Source of the DNA: Megalonaias nervosa
Taxonomy: Eukaryota > Mollusca > Bivalvia > Unionida > Unionidae
DNA length: 64,000 nucleotides
Assembly (NCBI GenBank): GCA_016617855.1
Contig: JAECUM010093717.1
Span: 1-64,000, forward strand
Direction: 5' to 3'
Within the stretch, counting starts at the first letter, position 1. Every line of letters starts with the position of its first letter. Below, piece after piece: positions 12,061 to 22,699 of this stretch. The position numbers were made by a program, and so were the translations under genes. Below the pieces are notes generated by a model that worked only from the letters and a program-made list of their open reading frames with translations, was not told the DNA's origin and did not search any database.

Positions 12061-12188
12061 CTCATGGTGAGGGAAAGAAAGAAGTCAAAGAGCATGTATA
12101 GTGATTAAAAACAATTTTTTAAAAAAACCCACCAACACTTTTTCCAAAAATTAAAATTTTTATTCAATCAACAAACAACCAACACATA

Positions 12189-12762
12189 CTATAACAATTC
12201 ATATAATATCAAATAACAAGGTTGACAACGTTGTGAAGTCAAGTTAGACTTCCATGGATAGAGGTCATTTGGCCATTGATGTTCACCACGTTTTCTAGCT
12301 AAAGACAAGAGATATCCATAATGGTCACAAAACCATCGATCTACTTTTTCATCGTTTCTAAAAGAGTCACGATCAAAAAAGTCACTAAATGTTCTAAGGG
12401 ATATCCAAGACTGCGTTGATGAAGAAAATACGCATAATATTGTCCATACAACATGGAATCTGTGCCTTGTAATTTCACATTATTGAATCGTGTCGTCTGG
12501 GTATTTCTTCTCATAAAGTCGATGATGTCGTCTTCCAAAGGCGGTAATCCACACGAATCAAAATACTCCATACATGCATCGTTGGCATAGTAGGTGGCTA
12601 CCCAGTGGGTTTCTGAGAGATGACTGTCGTCCGTGTTGATGACATAAGCTTGATGGTCTTAGGTTTGCGATGAGAAAGTTCATCTTTAGCGCACACGACA
12701 TAATTCGAAAAAGCGGCGTACGAACTGTTTTTCAAAAGGTAATAAAGTTCCCAGGTATCCAT
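12189..12762 (-). pseudogene. Adenain-type cysteine protease, inactivated
   Basis: In Polintons and adenoviruses this C5-family protease matures capsid proteins. Landmarks read in order: an N-terminal segment with 'MDTWELYYLLKNSSYAAF'; the catalytic His in 'ETHWVATYY'; the conserved 'EYFDSCGLPP'; a segment matching the catalytic-Cys block; and a C-terminal 'NDEKVDRWF' typical of the family. Two frameshifts (near 12660 and 12395) separate these. In the active-site block the position expected to hold the nucleophilic Cys, and the second Cys of the usual CGQYC, both read as Tyr (TAT at 12447-12449 and 12438-12440). The copy would therefore be dead even without the frameshifts. It lies downstream of, and nearly touches, the HPSQ gene. 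Confidence 0.85.
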
Positions 12763-12785
12763 TTTTGTTTTGGTTTTTTCTTGTT

Positions 12786-13286
12786 TCACAGGTAATGATA
12801 AGTCATCAATTCAATCCTGACATTTTGCTTGAAAATCTCTGTCAAGTAATCGTCTCTTCGCTTTGTCTCCATACTCTGGGCCAAGAGAGATTCGATGCGA
12901 TGGATCTCTAGAACAGTCAATGGAGGGAAAGAATGATCACGCAAGTCTTTATACCACTGATGCAACACTGCTTCTTCTGAGATGATACCCCAAGCGTCAT
13001 CCACATACTCATCCAATTTTTCATCTTGACACATTATCAGGCATAGATCGTGTTGAATTTGACTGGGATGATCGTTTTGACATCCATAGCAATGTTTCTT
13101 GGTCAACCCTGTAATGGTTTCCGCCAAGTGTTTGGCAAAACAGGACACTAAATGTTGTTCTTGTTCTGGCCATCTGGACATGACCATGTCCTCTTCATCT
13201 TTGTCCTTGGGTTCTGCTTCCACGTTATCCACCCATTCCATTTCCAAAGATTCTCTACCATTCAAAGAGGGATAAGAGTCTTCCAT
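12786..13286 (-). CDS. Conserved Polinton small protein with CxxC...HPSQ motif
   Basis: An intact 166-codon frame from an ATG that overlaps the end of the capsid gene by about 30 bp, a compact viral arrangement. The N-terminal third is acidic (EPKDKDEEDM). Residues about 66-84 contain 'CYGCQNDHPSQIQHDLCLI', a pattern I recall from proteins beside the capsid and protease genes of Polintons and adintoviruses. The Cys and His residues could bind metal. The C terminus is predicted helical. Function is unknown. It is one of the few ORFs here without a stop or frameshift, so it may be recently decayed or by chance intact. Confidence 0.6.
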   Translation of the reverse strand: MEDSYPSLNGRESLEMEWVDNVEAEPKDKDEEDMVMSRWPEQEQHLVSCFAKHLAETITGLTKKHCYGCQNDHPSQIQHDLCLIMCQDEKLDEYVDDAWGIISEEAVLHQWYKDLRDHSFPPLTVLEIHRIESLLAQSMETKRRDDYLTEIFKQNVRIELMTYHYL

Positions 13287-13906
13287 AGCTTCTAATAGTC
13301 AGAATGACTTCTCTCAAGCTGTTGATTTCTATCGTATTGTCGAATTCGGTATACAAGATGACGTTCACCGTGTCGAGAAGAGCTGTAGAGAACTAAAGTT
13401 CCACACGCAGTTGACCAGATTTTATAGGGTGGAAATGTCCCTCGTCGCTGCCTTGGTTTGGAGGGAAATCAAAAGCCCACAAAGCGTAACCTCCTGCATA
13501 ATCGTCGTACGAAATGCCGTGACTACCGTTGGTCCCTAGCTGTCCGGTAGATTCGTACAGGGACAAGTACGACCTCAAGTAATTATTCTTGTCAAAGTCA
13601 GGTTCGAAGGGTCTGGTACATCTCGAGTGACTTCAATCTTGGACACGTTGTAATGCTCAAACTCGAAATAATTTTGATCGGGGGCTCCGTTGAGGGCTGC
13701 ATTGCTAACGATGCAAATGATTAAACGTTTGGGTAACAGTAACGTGGGAAATGACATCAGCCACACTTTAAGCAGAATGACAGTCAAGTATCCGATACGA
13801 CGCGTGGAAGTGAAAACTTTCACCATTGCCGCTGGACTGTTACCCAAAGAGAAGTTCCTGGAGACACGGGTTTCCATTTTTTCATCAAATGGGGAAGAAC
13901 GGGTGT
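13255..13906 (-). pseudogene. Major capsid protein, C-terminal part only
   Basis: The readable segments match the C-terminal jelly roll of the Polinton/adintovirus hexon-like capsid protein. They include 'LLPKRLIICIVSNAALNG', 'YFEFEHYNV', 'NGSHGISYDDYAGGYALWAF', 'DEGHFHPIKSGQLRVEL' and a final 'YTEFDNTIEIN'. A frameshift falls near 13590, an in-frame TAG follows RVEL at 13393-13395, and the frame ends at 13255. Only about 215 codons are present. The N-terminal jelly roll, several hundred codons in intact relatives, is missing: the DNA upstream is already the core-like protein gene. An internal deletion therefore removed the 5' part of the capsid gene. Confidence 0.85.
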
Positions 13907-14508
13907 CAAATTAGTTTGTCTGGCATCACCAGCAACGGAGAAGTGGAAGAACCTGAGGTTACTGGAGATGCTGCATGTCGTGGTTTGGGGATGTAAGGTT
14001 CCGTCCTGGAAGAAGTGCCTCTCTTGCGGATAGAAGCTGTTTTCTGGGGTCTTTTCTTGTGAGTTTTCTTTTTCTGGGGCTGACCTGGTCTTGACACCAC
14101 TGCCCACTGCTCTTTTTCTTCTGCGTACGTTTGGGTCGGGGAGTGGCTTTTTCTTGGGAATGACTTTAGGGGCATTGGGATCCCATTGTAAGAGGGAGTG
14201 AATGATGACACCTCCTATAGAGCCACTACCTCCAAATTTCAAAATTATTTGCTTTTTGGTTTGTGCGTCGATACGGGGATCTGCCAGTTGCGTCAAGGCT
14301 ACTTTGTTTCTGTCAAACAGCGTTTGGTTTGATATGGAATGTGAATGATGCCTTGCAGTAATTGACGTGCTGTCACAGTAAACCATCGTAAGACTTCTCT
14401 GAGACTAGCTTCTAAGACACGAGCACGTATTTGTGGAATTTTTTTGCGACTGATGCCGTACAAGGCACGAATCAGTTTGACGGGAAGATGAGACTGAAGA
14501 GACGTCAT
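13820..14508 (-). pseudogene. Basic core-like (small virion) protein
   Basis: Two overlapping frames (14508-14299 and 14386-13820) make one gene split by a frameshift near 14330. The N-terminal part is basic and helical (LPVKLIRALYGISRKKIPQI). The middle contains 'TKKQIILKFGGSGSIGGVI', which resembles the 'KRKLLVQRGG' signature of the small protein encoded before the capsid gene in many Polintons and adintoviruses. A Lys/Arg-rich tail follows (KKKPLPDPNVRRRKRAVGSG). The 3' end runs directly into capsid C-terminal sequence, consistent with a deletion. Role by analogy: DNA condensation or capsid cementing, unproven. Confidence 0.6.
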
Positions 14509-14563
14509 GTTGACGATGTGTGAGACAGACCAAAAGTGTCCGAGATTTTTATAGATTTTGTTG

Positions 14564-15266
14564 TTAAGTCGACGGGGACGTGAACACGACAGGCCCTCCG
14601 TCTTGGCACCAGTGGTGAAACAGATGGGTACGAAATCGCAAATTATCGGGGGTCGTGGGTTTTAAATCCACGAGTAAATAGGCGTGAGGGGTTTGAGTGG
14701 CATCGTCGTATGCATGTGTCAGCCAAGGAGTTCCCAACTGTTTGGCTAAGACTTGCATTTGCGATGTATCTCTAGGGCTTTCAAACAAGACCAAGTAATG
14801 AGCATTGAGACTGATGGTGCTATGGGCTTTACTTTGTTGAAACAAATTTTGGGTGATGTAAATGACACTCGCATTACGATGATGCCCTTTTGCGCGTAAA
14901 CCACAGTTTAATTTCTTCTTCGTCTTCTCCTAAGATGAGTTTGACTGGGGTCAGACACGATTCGCCCTCACTTCTTCGCAGGAGGCTGTACACCGATTGC
15001 CACTCTGTGTAACACCACACGATACGTTTAGATGGACGATCGATCAAATGATGTTTACGCTCGATCAAACGTTTGACAAATTCGGTTTTGCCTGAAGCGC
15101 TCGATTCAGCAATTAACATGTCAAAGGGATGGCGAAGATACATAGCCTCCCAACTAGCACGATCTAAGTTTTTTATCAATGACTTTGAAAGTGGTGGAAG
15201 AGGGAGCAGAGACAGCAAAGGTAGCCAAAGTGCAGGGAATGTCACTTTTGAAACGAAGACAGACAA
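14564..15266 (-). pseudogene. A32-type DNA-packaging ATPase, internally deleted
   Basis: This is the FtsK/HerA-superfamily genome-packaging motor of Polintons. The N-terminal frame carries a Walker A loop in 'LIAESSASGKTEFVKRLIE' followed by the typical 'RIVWCYTEWQSVYSLL'. The C-terminal frame carries 'ISLNAHYLVLFESPRDTSQM' and 'HAYLLVDLKPTTPDNLRFRT', both diagnostic. Between them the Walker B block (hydrophobic-DD) and its surroundings are absent. The distance from Walker A to the sensor segment is too short by roughly 25-35 residues, and a frameshift lies near 14872. The start in use is uncertain because the region before residue 30 is low-complexity. Confidence 0.85.
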
Positions 15267-15492
15267 GACAAGAGTTTTTATACTTTTTTCAGGACACGTT
15301 TATTTCAAAACATTTTTAAAATGGAACACGAAAGACAAAAATACATAAAAGCCAAATGATTAAGTATATCGATAAAATGCACATCAAAACGATCGAAGTG
15401 GAATATAAACAAGTCACTGTACAACATTTTTGGTGACGAAGGTGTCCTAGGGACAGTTTGTGATGTTCTTAGAGGCTCTACACTTGGCACAG

Positions 15493-16128
15493 TCACACAG
15501 GTGTCCTCCCGGAATGGCCTTTCGCGAATGGTACCTCACAGTACAGATCGTACAGAGCCCACAAGGAATTGGCTGATAAACGAAATCCCAGAAAGGAAGT
15601 CACTAAGACACACACCACACGACGACCCAAATTCGTTTGATACAGTGCTCCGAAAAAGTGTTGGTAATCCACCACAGTCTGAATATTGTATTTGATTTCC
15701 TTCCACGGCAATTGTTGTATTACTAATGATCCAGGTCGTGGCATGGTAGCCAAGTTTTTATACCTCTTTTTTGTCGGAGGTAATAAAATGTACTTTTTAC
15801 ACAGAACTGATCGTACTCCGTCGACGTATCCAAATAGTTTAGTCACTAACTCACACACCACACGTCGCACAGATGCTTCCTTTTGAAACAAGATTTGTTC
15901 GTGTACAAGATTTTGGTAATCCTCTAACTCTTCTTCTGGAATTAGGTGTAGTTTGGCTAGCCTGTAAGACGTAGGATGAGTAGCAACCAAAGTATTCTGG
16001 TCCTCGTGAAGTTGAACAATGTCTGACAACTGGTACGCTTTCACATGAATCAGTCCTCTTATATCATTCAGGTACCAGTGGGTTAAACATTGGTGACGTA
16101 ACGGATGCAACAGTTCTTTGCGTTTCAC
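15493..16128 (-). CDS. Unknown 211-aa protein with an internal repeat
   Basis: An intact frame with no family I recognise. Two imperfect repeats of about 33 residues can be seen: one starting 'RRVVCELVTKLFGY' and one starting 'RRVVCVLVTSFLGF', each followed by a Ser-containing stretch and a Cys near the end. It lies between the IAP-like gene and the packaging ATPase, all on the minus strand. No signal peptide or clear membrane segment is evident. Past 15493, another frame reads a short Cys cluster, so the original protein may have been longer and ended in a metal-binding tail. Confidence 0.5.
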   Translation of the reverse strand: MKRKELLHPLRHQCLTHWYLNDIRGLIHVKAYQLSDIVQLHEDQNTLVATHPTSYRLAKLHLIPEEELEDYQNLVHEQILFQKEASVRRVVCELVTKLFGYVDGVRSVLCKKYILLPPTKKRYKNLATMPRPGSLVIQQLPWKEIKYNIQTVVDYQHFFGALYQTNLGRRVVCVLVTSFLGFRLSANSLWALYDLYCEVPFAKGHSGRTPV

Positions 16129-16224
16129 TTGTATTTTGACAAACTCTCAGTAAATGCATTCTCTCAACTCCACAGGCAAACCACAAATGTTCTCTTGTAA
16201 AGTATCCATCAAGAGATTACTGGG

Positions 16225-17310
16225 ACCCTACTAAAGGTAGGTAGTGACAGTGCGGAGACCATCGAGCATGTTCCAGGTAAGCAGAAACTTTCTGCTCTCA
16301 CTGGTGTAGTGACACAAAGCAACTGAAGCACTTGACTTTATCACCTTCGCCCAAGTAGATAAATCCGGCTCTGGCTAATTCTTCGGGGGTAGGTCATTCC
16401 AGATATTTAGGCCATTTTCCTCTGAAGGGTTGCAAATGACCTTCAAAGGCAAACGCACAGGGAACGAATATTCTTCTTTCATAGGTTCATTTCGATGAGG
16501 GTACGGTGAAACCCGCAGTAGTTTGCTCAGGCATGGATGACATCCGTAGGGTGGTAGTCGCATGGTTTCACATGGAGGATGATACTGACCATGAAAACCA
16601 GTAAAGAGTCCACGATAACGAGTGTCATCGATTTCGCATCCGTCAGATTTGACACGCACAGCATCACTTTCCATGGTAGGTATTGTAGTAGTAGTAGTCA
16701 TAGCAAAGTTCCCATGATGTGGTACTGAATCACTGAGTTCACAGTGCACGGCATCCCTGCCATCGCAAGGCACAGCATCGCACTCCACTTGAGAATCACC
16801 GAACTTGTAAGGTGTCTGTTTGTTAGAATTCATCTTTCTCGCTTGGCAATGGTAGTCACAATGAACGATCGGTCTTGAACGTTTTCCCTTCTTATACTTG
16901 TCGTAATGAGGCCTCGAGTTTGTAAATCTTTCCGTTTTTATGCCTAATTTTGGAAGTCTTTCTTTTTTTCTTCCTGGACAACGGTACTACCTTCTCTAAG
17001 GTACAGTGACAAATATAACGTAGTGTGATGGGTGGAAAGGCCATAGAAAGGTAAGGACAGTGCGGAGACTATCGAATATGTTCTAGAATAGCTGAATGTT
17101 TATTGATGCATCGATCCATACGCAACCTCAGACCACAACTGAAACACTGTACTTCATATCCCAATCCAGTCTCAGGTCCCAAGTAGACAAATCCTGTTCT
17201 AGCTAAAACATTCGAAGTAGGTAATCCTTCCCTACCCGCGGGCTATTTTTTAAACGCTTCCAATTGACTGGCACAATTACAATAGTCAGGCAAGAAGACA
17301 TGAAAATTAT
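16225..17310 (-). pseudogene. IAP-like gene with two BIR domains
   Basis: BIR domains are the zinc-binding folds of inhibitor-of-apoptosis proteins. BIR-1 reads within about 17040-17290: 'NVLARTGFVYLGPETG', a CFSC zinc-ligand pair, then 'AILEHIR' and 'SPHCPYL'. BIR-2 reads within about 16240-16450: '[18 protein letters not shown]', CFSC, then 'YLEHARWSPHCHYL'. Both keep the CxxC...H...C zinc ligands. In-frame stops occur in both, three of them at positions where BIR domains normally have Trp. The linker (16833-16441) is open and has a Pro/Cys-rich stretch. No RING domain was seen. It follows the polymerase gene, on the same strand and between core viral genes, so it belongs to the element. 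By analogy with viral IAPs it would block host cell death. Confidence 0.8.
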
Positions 17311-20300
17311 ATTGTTTTAACTTGGAGTTCTCAGTGGGTCTTGCTCGATTCTTGCTGTGTCGAAGTCATCCTTCTTGTTGGTGACTATCGTCTTGGAACC
17401 ATATTTTTTTATACCAGTGTGTCCGTAAGGTTAAGGGAAGTGGTTGGGAAGCTGCACTCGCTTCTGGCACACGATTTGACACACTTTTTCCAAAGGTCGA
17501 CTGACGATTTGGTGTGTAACTAAACGTACAATCTTGTGAGGTTGGTAGGTGGTCACTTTAAAATCTTAATCCTCTGTAGACTGCAGGGCTTCTTTCAATA
17601 CCCCAAAGTTCACTACTTTACTAGTGCGATAATTGAGAGTCAATCCTGTCACTTTACACTCGGTGTGCACTTCTCCTTGGGGTCCTGGTATTCGTAGCCG
17701 TAATTTTTGGGACCGCCACTTGCAAAACTTAGAATCTTGTCATTGGGGTGTTCGTCCGTGCAGGCTCCTAAACGGTCTCCTTCGATGTCAGGGTGTTAGT
17801 GACACAGGCGATCGATGCAGATGCAACTGTCCGTGTCAAAATACAGCAAACGATCTAAGCTTCGTACAATTTTAAACGAGTATGGGCTGTCACGTAGGTC
17901 GCAATGATGACATTTCCAAATTCGTTGGCTTCTACAGTTCTTCTTCGTAATTGACCAGGATCAAGTCCTCACGAAGGAATTTCTTTTGGTCTTCGGGAGT
18001 CTTGCAACAGGAAGGATAGCCACTGGCTTCTTGTTTCAGTTTCAAAAAGGCATCCACGTAGTCTGCGAAAATGAATTTCTGAGTCTTGTCACCCTTGTGA
18101 TACAGTTGTATCTTGGGAAAGTGGTATATTTCGTACACTTCTAACAATTGGTATCCCAGGTCCAGAGCTTTAAACAATTCTACGCTGACCTACGTTCCTG
18201 TCAAGGCGCGTTCCTCCTGGGTGTGCTGGCAAGGTTGGTCTTGGTTGCACTTTTCTGCACAAGTACGGCACAAAGGAAACATCAGTTTTTCCTTGGCAAT
18301 GGTGAGGTAAAACGGGATGGTACAAGTCCGTGGGAGGCAAGACTTTACATTTAATCAATCCTTTTTATTGTCGAATGTTGTCCAGGTCCATGTGTTCCGT
18401 CAGCAATTGCGGATGCCCTGCGGGACAGTGACAATATTTGCACACGTAAGGATACAGCGAACATACGTCCAAGTATTTGATTTATTTTCCTTTCTCCTCG
18501 TCGGCGTGGTATAGCAAACAGGTGGCATTCGTTCGTCCTCTGTACAAACTATCCCGTGGGTTCAGAGGGTCCACCAGGTTGTAACTTTTCACGATGCGTT
18601 TAAACTCAGGATCGGTTTTCAAACGGTGATCGTACTCGTGTTCCCACATTTCCACCACATGGTATCCTTGCTGTTCTAACTTCAAGCGCCATTGACAAGT
18701 GGCCTCGTACAAGTCTTCCATGGTACGTTGTAAAAGTTGATTTTTAGTGTCACGTTGAGGGTAGCAGATGGGACATAAGTGAAATAAGCAACCGTTAAAC
18801 TCGTACACAATCTTGGCGGTTTCTAAGTCCCAGCCATCCACTGAATACGTTCCGATGGTCTTTTTGCCTCTTCCGTTTCGGGCGTGTTGGATCCATTTGT
18901 CGTCCTTGTCGCATAAATAATGTAGCCAGCTTAGGGCTTTGACCGAGTATTAACATTTGACAAAATTGGTCGTTTGAGTGGCTTTTGACAGCCAGGGTGT
19001 TTTCAGGCATGAATCGTTTGCTATACACTAAGGAACACGTTTGGCGATGGTGCAGGCTTTTTTCAAAGAATCGATCCCTCCGTGCTCCATGAACAATTCT
19101 CTAAATTTTCCACGGCATCGCCGTAAAATGTCCACGTCGGATCGACAATACTTCAACATCTCCTCCTGAAAGTCGAAGGGGTCCGAGGCGTGAGAGTAGT
19201 ACCAAGCGTAGAACGCTTCTCGTTGTTCGGTGCGCATGTTGTCGGGCTCGCAGTAGTGAGCATCGGGCAAATGGGGAAGAACGGCGTGTTGATTGGCTTC
19301 GGTATTGAAGAAGTACGGAAAATAACCATTGGCCATTTCTGTCATTCCTAACATTTTAGGCATTCGACTCAAAGGCATGGCCAAGTAACTCAATGAATCT
19401 TTAAACTGCACTTGTCCCACTTGCATGGAAATGATTTTGACTCCGTTCAAGGTAATTATTTAGGACGTTTGGTGCTTTTTTCCATATAGTATTTCATAAG
19501 AAATTGCCCATCTTATCCCGAGAAATTGTGAGCTATCACCGTGGTATAGCGATGACAATCTCCGTAACGTTCGATGTCCTCTTGGCTCCACGTCTCGTCG
19601 ATGGGGTCTAAGATCCATTAGGCGAAATCGGCCAGCGTGTTTGGTCCTCGAAAGATTTTTCCACGCCCTCCAGGAATCTTACTGCAGTGAGGGCAATGAC
19701 TAAAGATAGGTTCTTGGATGCACTTCTCGCACGCTCGGTGAGCCACGCTGAAATTAGGAATGTGAATACCAGTCTCTTGCATGCATTCGAAATCGAAACA
19801 GATGGAATTGCCTTTCTTCTTGTGGTCATCTTCCTCCTCCTGTTTGGGTTAGTATTTTTTTAATGTAGTATTCGTGTTCCAAGTCCACGATTTGGTGACA
19901 AATGTGACATCGTTTCTTTCCTGGACAAATGTTTGCCTTGGCACTATTGGTACGTATCACTTGTCCACAAGCAGAACAACATTTCGGGAGTTGACAAGCA
20001 CTTTACTGCTGTGAACCTTGCGTCTTGAGATGTTGTTGGTAACAGGTAGGGCTGACAAAAGTGCGCTGACAAGCTGAGCAATGCACTCGTTTTTGTCCTT
20101 CGTCAAGGCAGGGTTTAGAGGCCAAACATCCTGGATATTTCGATCCACAATGCTTGTGTTGCTCTCGATTGTTATACCCATAGTCACATTTCTCACAATA
20201 ATAACTGTATCCCAGGAATCTGGCGATACTGGTAATGACATCAAAATGTTCATCGTGATGATAGACGTGTATGTATTTTCCGTGTTTGAAATTTTTGCCT

Positions 20301-20775
20301 CGAAACAACAGAGGTCCGCGCATTTCTTGAAGGTGTACTTTCAAGGTGCAGCGTGGAGCTAAGACGTCTTGCAATTTTTGCATTTCAGGAATGCCACAGG
20401 GTGTGTCTTTAGATAGCCCCGCTTGCTGTAACAGGATTTCTGCTTCTCTTCGTTTTCTGGCTCGGTTCGATTTTTGAACAGTATGCCAGACTCTTTTCCA
20501 TTCTGCCATGTCGTTCTTCTCGGCATAGGTTCGTCCCACCACGGTAGCACGGGCTATACACATCTGGTCTTGAGTGTTGTTAATTTGGACGAGGCTGTGT
20601 TTGGTTCTGCGAAGGTCGTCTACCAATAACACCTTTTCACGTCCGGTCCCTCTGGGAAGAGAAACGTGGGCCATGTACAGTGTCGCTTTCCATCGGTGAT
20701 GTGAAACTTGTCGTTGGACAGCTGCACGGGGTGGCATGATTTACCCAAATATACCCAAATACTGCCCAAATATAC

Positions 20776-20883
<108 letters not shown>

Positions 20884-22002
20884 CGTTAAAGTACCAAAGC
20901 AATTACAAATTCTTTGTACGAAAACTAACGAACACATCTCCAATTACCATTTGTTCAGAAATTATCTGCAGAGTCCGGAACGACATATATCTCTAATTTG
21001 CATAATTAATTGCAGATATCTATTTTCTAGGGTTATGGTTAGGGTAGAAGAATGCTTTATTATAACTTGGTAACCATTTGCTACACATTTATCTACCCGG
21101 GACTAGGTACGTGGACCCTGCTTTTTAGGTCCCATAATTTTGAATTAAATACCTATCGGTTTTACATGCATGAAATTACTTTTGATTTCCCAGTGCATAT
21201 TATTGAGCTATTACTATATGAATCCACAATTTAAGATATGCAAGTATAAAGAGATGACATATGAATAAATTGATGCAGAATACGAAAACTCTTTGAATAT
21301 TTACACATAGAAATATAAGGGAAAAAAACATAAGACCTTAAAAATCTCTTTAATTCTTTTTTGCTTTTTATCTTAATACAATACATATACAATGCAAATC
21401 ATTTAAACAATTTGTTGCTTTGTGATATTTTTAATTGATTATATCTTTTAACATTCACACATAGAAATAAAATGAAAAAGATAAAAGACATACGAAAGAT
21501 CTAAATATTAAGTTTAATTTTCTTTGTATCTGAATAACATACATATGCAATGTATATACAAATCAGTCCACAAATCAGTGCGCTGCGCCGTCCCAAGAGT
21601 TTTGGAGTTGACATGGTGGCATTGCAACGAGTCTTTTCGTTAGGCTTTCTCGTAAGACGAATTTACCAACCAAACAGCATGGGACAACTTAAACGTGAAT
21701 TATTTGTAGTTGACATTCATCTGAAACTGTCTTTGTAGCGTCGCTGTGTAAACTGAGTTGAAGTAGCGCGTGTATACTCGGCTACTTGAAGACACTATTG
21801 TCAGTTTAAATTGTTTGTGCCTTATTTACCTGTCTTTACGCGTTTTTTATGACAAAATTTGCACGTTACCGATGCCTCAACAAACTCAAAATCTGTATTA
21901 ATTCCGGTATTTATGGACTATTTTAATGCGGTTTTCATTTCTTCCTTGGTGGCTGCATCAAAGAACGTGGACAAACTAAAGGAGGCTGTTCTGTGAGAGC
22001 TA

Positions 22003-22197
22003 ATGTTGAAAGTGAAATTACAAATTCCAGAAAAGCCAACGTCATGTTTGCCAGATGTTTATCCAGTGGCTGCTGAGACGATGGACAATTACGTCGACAA
22101 CATAACTGAAAACCTTCTGATGACAAGCGTTGATGGAGACTGCCTCTTCAATGCCATCTCTATCTTGTTGTGTGGTAACAACGTAGTCGGCAGCTAG
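22003..22197 (+). pseudogene. OTU-protease-like fragment in the inserted transposon
   Basis: A 64-codon frame contains 'TSVDGDCLFNAISILLCGN'. This matches the catalytic Asp-Gly-Asp-x-Cys-Leu-Phe block of OTU-type cysteine proteases, in the form often carried by transposons and transposon-derived proteins. The catalytic Cys is present, but the frame stops soon after and the His block was not found. It is the only coding relic identified in the insert, so it may hint at what autonomous relatives encode. Confidence 0.5.
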
Positions 22198-22387
22198 CAG
22201 TCCTTTGGTAAAAAAATGGAGACTCACCAACACCAGGACCGGAAAAGTGGTAGGCAGTCAACCACTTAGCAGCCATTATTGATGTGGTACATATGGTAAC
22301 GTCTCCATCAACTGACAACATTATTGTTGAATATGGTGTTAGCCACAAATGCAGACGTTCATCTTCCACTTCAGTGGCATCTACAGG

Positions 22388-22690
22388 GAAGCAGCAGGGA
22401 GGGTGGACAGACCAACATTAGGAAGGTCCCATTTGTGAAATCAAAGCTTCTAACAAAAATGACTTATAAGATCCAGAAAGATAAACTGAGGCCACTAATG
22501 TGTCAGTTAGCTCATCACTTTTATCCACACCCTTGACCTTGTGTGTCAAATTTCCATGGAAGTCATCATTCATGACTTGAGACATCCTATGGTGGCCTGT
22601 CCACCCTCCCTGCTGTTCTCCCCGGACTTAAGGCCGAGACTTAAATTTCACAAATGAGACCTTCCTTATGGAGGACTGTCCACTTCCCCC
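22388..22690. repeat. Interrupted inverted repeat inside the inserted transposon
   Basis: The segment at 22390-22416 (CAGGGAGGGTGGACAG) pairs with 22590-22617, and the adjoining 22419-22443 (GGAAGGTCCCATTTGTGAAA) pairs with 22647-22672. The arms match closely but with an insertion in one arm, giving a large imperfect hairpin. Confidence 0.7.
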
Positions 22691-22699
22691 TCCTCCCCC

